A stretch of DNA of 48,784 nucleotides from Gammaproteobacteria bacterium (GTDB lineage Bacteria > Pseudomonadota > Gammaproteobacteria > UBA5861), in contig JAKSCV010000103.1 in NCBI GenBank assembly GCA_022360445.1, forward strand, positions 1-48,784, in the 5' to 3' direction. The notes below the pieces were generated by a model that was not told the origin of the DNA, made no database searches, and saw nothing but the letters and a program-made list of their open reading frames with translations. A program made the translations under genes and the position numbers. Every line of letters starts with the position of its first letter. Within the stretch, counting starts at the first letter, position 1. Shown here one piece after another: positions 1 through 6,337 of this stretch.

Positions 1-348
1 ATCGGGCTAGATCAAAACAATAAACAATTTGGCCAAGTGGATATTCAGCAGCTCCGCGGTTTCTGTCAAATTCTTGTCGACTACATTGCATTAGGTCATT
101 TTGAAATTTATCAGCGGATTATCGAAGGGGAAGAACGTCGGGTTGTCGTTCAACAGGCGGCCAAAGATGTTTATCCGGCGATTGCTGAGTCAACGGATTT
201 ATTGGTGGATTTTAACGACAAGTATGATGATTACGTTTCGGAAGAGGATGAGAGCGAGTTATTTCAAGACCTGTCTAAGGTTGGTGAGGTGCTTGCAATC
301 AGGGCCGAACTTGAAGACAAAATTATCTTGTCTTTAAAGCAGGGTTGA
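1..348 (+). CDS. rsd: Rsd/AlgQ-family anti-sigma-70 factor, 5' end cut by window edge
   Basis: The reading frame is open from base 1 to the TGA at 346-348, so the gene starts before the window; the GTG at 37 is internal. The visible 115 residues carry the helical Rsd/AlgQ pattern, including LVDYIALGHFEIY and LLVDFNDKYDD, and end in an ELEDKIILSLKQG tail. Family knowledge: Rsd/AlgQ proteins bind the primary sigma factor RpoD and shift RNA polymerase toward alternative sigma factors; in Pseudomonas AlgQ also affects alginate and siderophore genes. The visible part matches most of the C-terminal two thirds of a roughly 150-160 residue protein. It converges with znuA, with only 44 bp between stop codons. 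The family call is firm; Rsd versus AlgQ function cannot be separated here. Confidence 0.85.
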   Translation: MGLDQNNKQFGQVDIQQLRGFCQILVDYIALGHFEIYQRIIEGEERRVVVQQAAKDVYPAIAESTDLLVDFNDKYDDYVSEEDESELFQDLSKVGEVLAIRAELEDKIILSLKQG

Positions 349-392
349 GTTTGGGTGCCCCTGTAGTGGACAGCTAGAGAGGCGCTTTTCGT

Positions 393-1337
393 TTACTTTC
401 CAAGATAGCAGCTGTAAAAGGCATCTGCTATCTTTTCCATCAGTTCAATGTAGGTGTTTTTACCTAAGGGTATTTGATACCCGATAGGGTCGATCGTACC
501 CTTAATCATGTGCTTGTGTTTACTGAATAAATTGTCTGCGAGACGTTGCTGGGATTGTGGCTCAGAAAGGAAACACAATGTTTCTGCTCCTGATACCCGC
601 TTTTGAAGTTCCCTAAGGTGGCGTGTTCCCGGAGCATGTGCCTCGGTTGCTGAAACAAAGCCGGCAATGGTGATGCCATAAAGGCGTTCAAAATATTGAA
701 AAGCATCGTGAAACAGAATAATGCGGACATTATCTGTTTTTGCCGCATCAAGCTTTTTATGAATGGATTGATCCAGTTTTTCGAGTTGAGATAAAAACGT
801 CGCCTTGTTTTGTTTATAAAGGGCTTTATTTGTGGGATCCAGCTCAGATAGCTTTCGTTCAATTGCGTGTGCCAGAGTGCGTACATTATTGGTATCCAAC
901 CAAAGGTGTAAGTCATGATGCTGGCCATGCTTTAGTGGCATAGTTGTTGGATGTTCCTCATGTATGCGGTTGACATGCGAGCTGCTTGCACGTGCAGGGA
1001 GAATATTCACGCCGTTAAGTTGGGAAAAAGTGATAATGGGCACTTGGCCTTGCAAATTGTTGATGGCTTTGCTGAGTAAGCCTTCAAGCTCGGGACTTAC
1101 TCTTACAACAAGATGTGAACGTGAGAGTTGTGACAGTGTTGATGGTCGTAGCTGCGCATGATGGGGAGATTCACCATCCCGCACAAGTTGGGTGGGGGGA
1201 GGCAGACCATCCATCAGCTCGGTAACAATGGCATGCAGTGGTTTGATAGTTACGCTGACGCGCAAGTCTGCAATAGCTGGCCGGTGTAAAAGCAAAGCAA
1301 GCATTAATAGAAGAGTGATTCGAAAGGGGGACTGCAT
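393..1337 (-). CDS. znuA: Zinc ABC transporter periplasmic binding protein ZnuA
   Basis: This 314-residue protein is the zinc-capturing periplasmic part of ZnuABC. A signal peptide covers about residues 1-23, with likely cleavage after AIA. H59-H60 lie in the ESPHHAQLRPS motif and H210 in FHDAFQYF, as expected for metal ligands, and D283 lies in TIDPIG. A histidine-rich loop (about residues 121-144, including H121, H126, H129, H137, H140, H141, H144) is typical of ZnuA and separates it from manganese-binding relatives. Two cysteines, in ETLCFL and near the C-terminus (FYSCYLGK), could form the usual disulfide. The gene is divergent from zur, and the Zur box at 1361-1377 lies 23 bp upstream of its ATG, so repression by zinc-loaded Zur is expected. 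Confidence 0.95.
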   Translation of the reverse strand: MQSPFRITLLLMLALLLHRPAIADLRVSVTIKPLHAIVTELMDGLPPPTQLVRDGESPHHAQLRPSTLSQLSRSHLVVRVSPELEGLLSKAINNLQGQVPIITFSQLNGVNILPARASSSHVNRIHEEHPTTMPLKHGQHHDLHLWLDTNNVRTLAHAIERKLSELDPTNKALYKQNKATFLSQLEKLDQSIHKKLDAAKTDNVRIILFHDAFQYFERLYGITIAGFVSATEAHAPGTRHLRELQKRVSGAETLCFLSEPQSQQRLADNLFSKHKHMIKGTIDPIGYQIPLGKNTYIELMEKIADAFYSCYLGK

Positions 1338-1360
1338 GTGGTATGTTCCATCTATATCCT

Positions 1361-1377
1361 ATGTTATAAAATAACAT
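1361..1377. promoter_or_regulatory. Zur box between znuA and zur
   Basis: The sequence atgttataaaataacat is a perfect palindrome of two 7-bp arms (ATGTTAT / ATAACAT) around AAA. It fits the AT-rich GTTAT-ATAAC core of proteobacterial Zur operators. It lies 23 bp from the znuA start and 26 bp from the zur start, in the only intergenic space of the divergent locus, so one bound Zur dimer could repress both directions. The position and the genes on either side make this call strong; no binding data are available. Confidence 0.88.
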
Positions 1378-1403
1378 CTGGGGCAAGGGGATAGAAGCAT
1401 CGA

Positions 1404-1877
1404 ATGGATAAGCAATCGTCTAATACGCTTAGTCGAATAATGACATACGCTGAAAAGGAGTGTCAGGCTAGGTCATTACGGTTAACCCCCGTTCGTAGAC
1501 GGGTTCTCGAAATGCTGGTGAAACACAAACACCCAGTGAGCGCTTATCAACTATTGGATGAACTGGTTGAAGAAGGCCACAAACCGGCGCCTCCTACCAT
1601 CTACCGCGCGCTTGATTTTCTGTTGGAACAGGGATTTATTCATCGTTTGGCGACTCAAAATAACTTTGTAGCCTGCACGCATTTGGGCACGCTGCATATG
1701 GGTGTTTTTTTAGTCTGTAAGCGTTGCAAAAAAACGGTGGAACTTCTGGGTGATAGTATCCGAGAGACGTTGGTAGATCAGGCAGATCAAAATGAGTTTT
1801 CTCTTGAAGAGGCTTTAGTTGAGGTGAATTGTCTCTGTCAGCCTTGCCAAAGCCAGCAAGAAAGAGATCAACCTTGA
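1404..1877 (+). CDS. zur: Fur-family zinc uptake regulator Zur
   Basis: This 157-residue Fur-family repressor has an N-terminal winged helix (LTPVRRRVLEML, then PPTIYRALDFLLEQG as recognition helix and wing) and a C-terminal metal and dimerisation domain. The structural zinc site is visible as C105-x2-C108 and C145-x2-C148, with C143 adjacent. Location opposite znuA, overlap with znuC and the Zur box upstream all point to Zur rather than Fur. With zinc bound it should repress znuA and its own operon zur-znuC-znuB. The ATG at 1404 gives the normal length for the family. The stop codon overlaps the likely TTG start of znuC. Confidence 0.95.
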   Translation: MDKQSSNTLSRIMTYAEKECQARSLRLTPVRRRVLEMLVKHKHPVSAYQLLDELVEEGHKPAPPTIYRALDFLLEQGFIHRLATQNNFVACTHLGTLHMGVFLVCKRCKKTVELLGDSIRETLVDQADQNEFSLEEALVEVNCLCQPCQSQQERDQP

Positions 1878-2611
1878 GTGTTTTAATAGCGTGTGAAGGT
1901 GTCTCTGTTAGATTCGCTGATGCAACGGTATTAGAGCAGGTTGACCTGGCCGTATCAGAAGGAGAGGTGGTGACGCTGATTGGCCCTAATGGCTCTGGCA
2001 AAACCACACTAATTCACGTCTTAATGGGGCTGTTAAAGCCGAATCGTGGATCGGTCTGGCGTGCGTCGGACCTGAATATTGGTTATGTCCCACAAAAGCT
2101 GGTGGTGGATTACACCATGCCTTTATCCGTAGCCCGGTTTCTCTCGCTAGGTTCTAGTACGGCTAAAAAGTTCACTGATGTTGCACACACAGTGGGTATT
2201 GAAAATCTCTTAGATCGGCAAATCCACCATGTGTCCGGTGGGGAAATGCAACGTATTTTGCTGGCGAGGGCATTATTAAAGCAGCCAAACCTGATGGTGT
2301 TGGATGAACCTGCCCAAGGCGTTGACTTTCAAGGGCAATCGGAACTTTACCATTTGATCGGTGAAATCAAAAAGACATGGAGCTGTGCGGTGCTTATGGT
2401 TTCACATGACCTCCATTTTGTCATGTCTGCTACAGACAGAGTGATTTGCTTGAACCATCATGTATGCTGCAGCGGCCAACCGGAGTCTGTCACGTTACAT
2501 CCTGAGTATCAGCGCCTTTTTGGCAACTCCAAGCATAATTTTGCGATTTATAACCATCATCATGATCATTACCATGACTTACATGGCAACGTCATTGGAC
2601 CAAAACCATGA
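1874..2611 (+). CDS. znuC: Zinc ABC transporter ATPase ZnuC
   Basis: This is the cytoplasmic ATPase of the zinc importer, about 245 residues from the preferred start. The frame is open further upstream to a TTG at 1829, but that start would lie deep inside zur. The TTG at 1874 overlaps the zur stop as TTGA, has a purine-rich stretch upstream and gives the usual ZnuC length. From that start, Walker A (GPNGSGKT) is at 37-44, the signature VSGGE at 120-124, Walker B with LDEP at 140-146 and the switch histidine in VSHD near 168. The C-terminus is histidine-rich (NHHHDHYHDLH), which is common in ZnuC and may bind zinc. The 3' end overlaps znuB by 4 bp (ATGA), so the two are translationally coupled. 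Confidence 0.93.
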   Translation: MSVLIACEGVSVRFADATVLEQVDLAVSEGEVVTLIGPNGSGKTTLIHVLMGLLKPNRGSVWRASDLNIGYVPQKLVVDYTMPLSVARFLSLGSSTAKKFTDVAHTVGIENLLDRQIHHVSGGEMQRILLARALLKQPNLMVLDEPAQGVDFQGQSELYHLIGEIKKTWSCAVLMVSHDLHFVMSATDRVICLNHHVCCSGQPESVTLHPEYQRLFGNSKHNFAIYNHHHDHYHDLHGNVIGPKP

Positions 2612-3411
2612 TGGAATGGTCGTTGGATCACTTTCTTGTCCGAGCGCTTCTGGGAGGCCTACTCATTGCAGTAACTGCGGCGCCAATAGGATGCTTCATC
2701 GTTTGGCGGCGTATGGCTTATTTCGGAGAAACGTTATCCCATTCAGCCTTGTTAGGGCTTGCGCTTGGCTTTTTACTTGGAATACAGCCCGTTCTTGGTG
2801 TGCTCGCCGTGGGTGTGGCGGCAGGCGGTGTGTTAATCACCATGCAGCGCCGCAGGCAGTTGGCGACAGATACCTTGCTTGGGATTATTGCGCATGGAAG
2901 TTTGGCGCTGGGGCTTGTCGTATTATCGTCGCAAGAAACGCTGCGCATCGACTTGTTCGCTTATTTATTTGGGGACATTTTAACTGTCGGGAAGCAAGAC
3001 CTTGCTGTCATTGCGCTCGGTAGTCTTGTGAGTCTGGGTGTATTGCTGTTTTTATGGCGCCCCCTATTGCTGATGACTATTAATGAAGAGTTGGCGGCTG
3101 TCGAAGGGGTGAACCGAACATTGATGACACTTTTATTTACTTTCCTGGTTGCGCTCACAGTAGCCTTATCAATGAAGGCCGTTGGTATTCTACTGATAAC
3201 ATCTCTATTAATTATTCCATCAGCGGCGGCGCGTAAGCTGTCCCGAACACCAGAAATGATGGCGGTTGGTGCAGTGATCTTTGCAGCACTATCGATATGT
3301 GGCGGATTAGGGGCGGGCTTACTTTGGGATTTGGCAGCAGGGCCGTCAATCGTTGTGGTTGCAACCGCATTGTTTGCAATCACTTATTATTTGGTGCCTG
3401 GGCGAGCATAA
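2608..3411 (+). CDS. znuB: Zinc ABC transporter permease ZnuB
   Basis: This 267-residue integral inner-membrane protein belongs to the ABC-3 permease family. It has about seven or eight hydrophobic spans from residue 10 to the C-terminus and conserved family patches such as RRMAYFGETLSHSALLG near the N-terminus and KAVGILLITSLLIIPSAAAR near residue 190, where the ATPase normally docks. It is the last gene of the zur-znuC-znuB operon and starts within the znuC stop. Together with ZnuA and ZnuC it completes a high-affinity zinc importer. Nothing unusual is seen. Confidence 0.95.
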   Translation: MMEWSLDHFLVRALLGGLLIAVTAAPIGCFIVWRRMAYFGETLSHSALLGLALGFLLGIQPVLGVLAVGVAAGGVLITMQRRRQLATDTLLGIIAHGSLALGLVVLSSQETLRIDLFAYLFGDILTVGKQDLAVIALGSLVSLGVLLFLWRPLLLMTINEELAAVEGVNRTLMTLLFTFLVALTVALSMKAVGILLITSLLIIPSAAARKLSRTPEMMAVGAVIFAALSICGGLGAGLLWDLAAGPSIVVVATALFAITYYLVPGRA

Positions 3412-3467
3412 CCCTTATAATCAAAAAAATTTACTGAATAAAAACTTTTCTTGTTTAAGGAGGATAT

Positions 3468-4259
3468 ATGAACTACGAATTCCTGAAAGTGGATGTCGAT
3501 CAGCACGGCATTTGCACACTGATGCTAAACCGACCTGATGTACGCAACGCACTAAATGATCGGGTGGTGACAGAGCTTCGTGACGCGGTTAAAAAAATCG
3601 GGGCCAATGACAGTATTCGTGTACTCGTACTGACAGGTGCGGGCTCTGCTTTTTGTGCGGGCGGTGATTTCCGCTGGATGACCGCTATGAAACAACAAAC
3701 GCGCGAGGAACGTGTTGCTGGTGGTTTAGAACTTGCTCATTTGTTTGTTGACCTTGAGCAATTGACCATGCCGATTGTTGGCCGGATCAACGGGGATGCG
3801 TTTGGGGGCGGAACAGGGTTAACTTCGATTTGTGATTATGCGTTTGGTTCACGCAATGGAAAAATGAGTGTGAGCGAAGTGCGAATTGGGCTGGTGCCTG
3901 CGAATATTGCACCTTACCTTGTTAGGCGCATGGGGTTGCGAAACGCCAAAGCCACCATGCTCAATGGCGTACCGCTTGAAATGGATGAAGCTGTTGCTGT
4001 TGGGTTGTTAAACGAAGCGGTAAATCCTGAAGAATTGGATGATGCCGTCGAAAACCAGATTGCCAAATACCTCCGAGCATCCCCTGTTGCGATTGCCGCA
4101 ACTAAAAAGTTGATTGAGTTTGTGTCTAAAACACCTTGGGATCAGACACAGGATTACACGGCAAATTGTATTGCAGATGCTTGGGAAACTGAGGATGCCA
4201 TTGAGGGCATGAATGCGTTCTTTGAAAAACGTAAAGCGAATTGGTGGATTGAACGTTAA
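3468..4259 (+). CDS. Enoyl-CoA hydratase/isomerase family, methylglutaconyl-CoA hydratase-like
   Basis: This 263-residue crotonase-fold enzyme has a strong ribosome site (AAGGAGG) 6 to 7 bases before its ATG. The CoA-binding and oxyanion-hole motifs are GSAFCAGGDF (59-68) and GDAFGGGTGL (109-118). The usual first catalytic glutamate after GGG is absent (threonine and glycine there), while the second is present as E137 in SEVRIGLVPANIAPYLV. That combination and the SEVRIGL(A/V)P segment resemble bacterial LiuC/AtuE hydratases of leucine and acyclic terpene breakdown rather than FadB-type hydratases. The reaction would be hydration of a methylglutaconyl-type CoA; this is inference from motifs. 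It stands alone after znuB and faces a second crotonase gene. An MCC/GCC-type carboxylase lies 42 kb away at the right edge. Confidence 0.8.
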   Translation: MNYEFLKVDVDQHGICTLMLNRPDVRNALNDRVVTELRDAVKKIGANDSIRVLVLTGAGSAFCAGGDFRWMTAMKQQTREERVAGGLELAHLFVDLEQLTMPIVGRINGDAFGGGTGLTSICDYAFGSRNGKMSVSEVRIGLVPANIAPYLVRRMGLRNAKATMLNGVPLEMDEAVAVGLLNEAVNPEELDDAVENQIAKYLRASPVAIAATKKLIEFVSKTPWDQTQDYTANCIADAWETEDAIEGMNAFFEKRKANWWIER

Positions 4260-4267
4260 AAACAAAT

Positions 4268-4298
4268 GTGATCCCGGCGGTACCTACACCGGGGTCAC
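4268..4298. terminator. Stem-loop between convergent hydratase genes
   Basis: A 10-bp stem with one G-T wobble (GTGATCCCGG with CCGGGGTCAC) and an 11-base loop lies 8 bases after the stop of the upstream gene and 22 bases from the stop of the convergent one. There is no clear T-run on either side. It is probably a bidirectional termination or mRNA-end structure; that role is inferred from position. Confidence 0.45.
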
Positions 4299-4320
4299 AG
4301 ACATCAATATTGACACTCGA

Positions 4321-5100
4321 CTAATCTTTAAAGACAGGTTTGCGCTTTTCTAAGAATGCTGTCACGCCTTCTCGGGTATCTTCTGTCGCAAACAGGAACG
4401 GCATGGCCGCTTTTGCATATGCCATTTCTTCTCCCCCCAGACCGCGGTTGTAGGCCGCTTTTCCAAGCGCCACTGTTAAGCGTGGTTTGGAGGCAATTTT
4501 TTCAGCCAGTGCCATCGTTTCTTTCATAAGATCATCATGTGGGACAACTCGGGTCGCAATACGAAGCCGAACAGCTTCTTCTGCTGAAATAGGTTCGCCC
4601 GTCAGTGAAAGCTCTTTCGCTTTTTGACGACCTACGATTTCTTTTAATCGTACGATCGCGAAGCCGGGCAATAACCCCAAGTCAACTTCCGGTACGCCAA
4701 ACTTGGCTTTGTCAGAAGCAATGACAATATCACTGCCGATCGCTAACTCGAAACCACCACCTAAGGCTAATCCATTGACGGCCGAAATAACCGGTTTAGC
4801 GCATGTCTCGCCAATAGCGAGAACACCTAAAACATCGTCCATGAACTTTTGAGTCGCTTCGGGTGAGAAGTCAAACCCGCTTATATCAGCACCGGCACAG
4901 AAAGCCCGTCCCGATCCGCCAGTAAAAACGATGACCCGAATCTGATCATCTTCCTCCGCTGCCTTTACACCTTCTCTGATGCCTTGTCGGATCCCGGCGC
5001 TCAGAGCATTGAGCTTTGATGGTTCATCAAGGGTCAGGATGGCAATTTTGCCTTTTTTTTCGTAGTTGACACTGCCAAATCGCATAGTCATTGTCTCCAT
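4321..5100 (-). CDS. Enoyl-CoA hydratase/isomerase family protein
   Basis: This crotonase-family protein of up to 259 residues has both catalytic glutamates of classical enoyl-CoA hydratases: E118 in GGGFELA and E138 in VPEVDLGLLPG, the expected 20 residues apart. The oxyanion-hole motif GRAFCAGADISGF is near residue 65. It most likely hydrates 2-enoyl-CoA in beta-oxidation of fatty or related acids; exact substrate unknown. Three in-frame ATGs lie close together (5100, 5091, 5085). A GGAG sits between the first and second and is best spaced for the third, so the protein may begin at 5085 (254 residues). It is transcribed away from the transporter operon that follows. Confidence 0.85.
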   Translation of the reverse strand: METMTMRFGSVNYEKKGKIAILTLDEPSKLNALSAGIRQGIREGVKAAEEDDQIRVIVFTGGSGRAFCAGADISGFDFSPEATQKFMDDVLGVLAIGETCAKPVISAVNGLALGGGFELAIGSDIVIASDKAKFGVPEVDLGLLPGFAIVRLKEIVGRQKAKELSLTGEPISAEEAVRLRIATRVVPHDDLMKETMALAEKIASKPRLTVALGKAAYNRGLGGEEMAYAKAAMPFLFATEDTREGVTAFLEKRKPVFKD

Positions 5101-5433
5101 AATTTATAGTTCCCAAGAAATTGTTAATGGTTGGTCCTTTTAAAAAAATAACTTTTTACTATTGCCTCCGCTAATGATTATTCTCCACATCGCCCGCCCG
5201 CTTTCCTGAAGAAGTCTAAATCGCTCTCTTCGCATAAAGCAACATTACCCTAATAAAATTCACGACTTATGTGGAGCTTTACGTGGGGAGTGTGCCCTTG
5301 GTGCTCATCACCTGCTGTTTCTGGCTGCTTGCATCAATGCGGATAAAACGATAGCCTTCCGGGCCACATTGTGAGGAATTTGTTTTTTTGCTTTATCTAA
5401 GCTTCTCTGTGAATCTCGAGTAAAGCAACTCAC

Positions 5434-5448
5434 ATGCCTCTGAGGCAT
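5434..5448. promoter_or_regulatory. 15-bp palindrome upstream of operon 1
   Basis: ATGCCTC and GAGGCAT form perfect 7-bp arms around one T. The site is about 93 bases before the likely TTG start of the first operon gene, a normal place for a dimeric regulator. No regulator gene is adjacent, so the protein that would bind is unknown. It could also be chance; the odds are lowered by the second palindrome directly after it. Confidence 0.4.
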
Positions 5449-5449
5449 A

Positions 5450-5472
5450 CAAACATCAACACCTCATGTTTG
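5450..5472. promoter_or_regulatory. Inverted repeat CAAACAT-N9-ATGTTTG upstream of operon 1
   Basis: Two perfect 7-bp arms flank a 9-base spacer and start one base after the palindrome at 5434-5448. The arms contain CAAAC/GTTTG, which recalls operators of the fatty-acid regulator PsrA of pseudomonads, but the spacing is different, so no regulator is assigned. It lies 69 bases upstream of the operon's first start codon. Confidence 0.4.
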
Positions 5473-5541
5473 GGCGCTTCTTTATAGGCATCTACACATG
5501 AGAACAAATTGTAAAATCTTTAAATTAAAGAGGGATGTATT

Positions 5542-6336
5542 TTGACGGGTGCGGCGGTGCAAAAAGCAGATGATAAGTTGTTGATCTGCGATAATATTGA
5601 ACGCTATTTTGGTGGTTTGAAAGCATTGAGCAATATCTCTATCCACGTAAACCGAGGGGAGATTTTTGGCTTAGTAGGGCCCAATGGTAGCGGGAAAACA
5701 ACTATGGTCAATGCCATCACAGGGTTTTATCCTCCGCAAAGTGGGAAAATAATACTGAATGGCGAAGACATTACTGGCCGAAAGCCCCACGCGATAGCCA
5801 AGATGGGGGTGGCACGAACCTTCCAAAATCTTGCCCTCTTCAAGGGAATGAGCGTCCTGGATAACATTTTATTAGGCCGACATATACATATGAAGCCCAG
5901 TGTATTCGGTACGGCTTTGTACTGGTGGGTTGCTCGCAAGCATGAAGTAAAAAATCGTAAAATTGTTGAAGAAGTGATTGACTTTTTGCAATTGCAAAGT
6001 GCGCGCAATGAGCCAGTTGAGACGATTCCTCTCGGCTTGCAAAAACGTGTCGAGTTGGCACGCGCGCTTGTCGCCGAGCCAAGCTTTCTCGTACTCGACG
6101 AACCCATGGCTGGGATGAATCAGGAAGAAAAAGAATACATGGCCAGGTTTGTCTTGGACGCGCGCGATGAAATGGGGATGACCATCTTCTTGATTGAGCA
6201 TCATATGGATGTTGTCACCGGCATTTGTGACAGGATGGTGGCATTAAGTTATGGTGAACTCTTAGCTGAAGGTATCCCAAAAGATGTGATTGCACATCCA
6301 CGGGTGGTCGAGGCGTACCTAGGGGGAGCTCACTGA
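5542..6336 (+). CDS. LivG-type ABC transporter ATPase, operon 1
   Basis: This 264-residue ATPase belongs to the branched-chain amino acid/amide (HAAT) importer class. Walker A GPNGSGKT is at 46-53, the Q-loop at Q95, Walker B with LDEP at 181-188 and H-loop histidines at 220-221. The ABC signature is unusual: where LivG proteins have a sequence like LSYGEQRR, this has IPLGLQKR (162-169), with proline in place of the serine that contacts ATP in canonical proteins. The start is a TTG with AGAGGGA upstream; the paralogue at 12992 also uses TTG. The next gene begins one base after its stop. It should energise import by the LivH/LivM-type permeases downstream. Confidence 0.88.
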   Translation: MTGAAVQKADDKLLICDNIERYFGGLKALSNISIHVNRGEIFGLVGPNGSGKTTMVNAITGFYPPQSGKIILNGEDITGRKPHAIAKMGVARTFQNLALFKGMSVLDNILLGRHIHMKPSVFGTALYWWVARKHEVKNRKIVEEVIDFLQLQSARNEPVETIPLGLQKRVELARALVAEPSFLVLDEPMAGMNQEEKEYMARFVLDARDEMGMTIFLIEHHMDVVTGICDRMVALSYGELLAEGIPKDVIAHPRVVEAYLGGAH

Positions 6337-6337
6337 T

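Larger units (their letters stand above)
5101..5541. other. Intergenic region upstream of transporter operon 1
   Basis: No convincing gene is seen in these 441 bases. They must hold the promoter of the leftward hydratase and of the rightward operon 1. Two perfect palindromes lie near the operon side: 5434-5448 and 5450-5472, described separately. A single ATTGTTAA octamer occurs near 5118-5125, resembling one arm of the inverted repeat at 12494-12520. No confident -35/-10 pair was found for operon 1. Confidence 0.6.

Noticed and set aside
506-928. 140-residue frame on the same strand inside znuA
   Set aside because: It is an alternative frame of the clear znuA gene with no motif of its own.
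2460-3023. Long frame of 187 residues overlapping znuC and znuB
   Set aside because: It is a shadow of two certain genes, with a composition (many Arg, Cys, Trp) typical of an out-of-frame reading.
5450-5472. Direct assignment of the CAAACAT/ATGTTTG repeat as a PsrA operator
   Set aside because: Arms are similar in part, but the 9-base spacing does not fit the known site, so it is kept only as an unassigned repeat.
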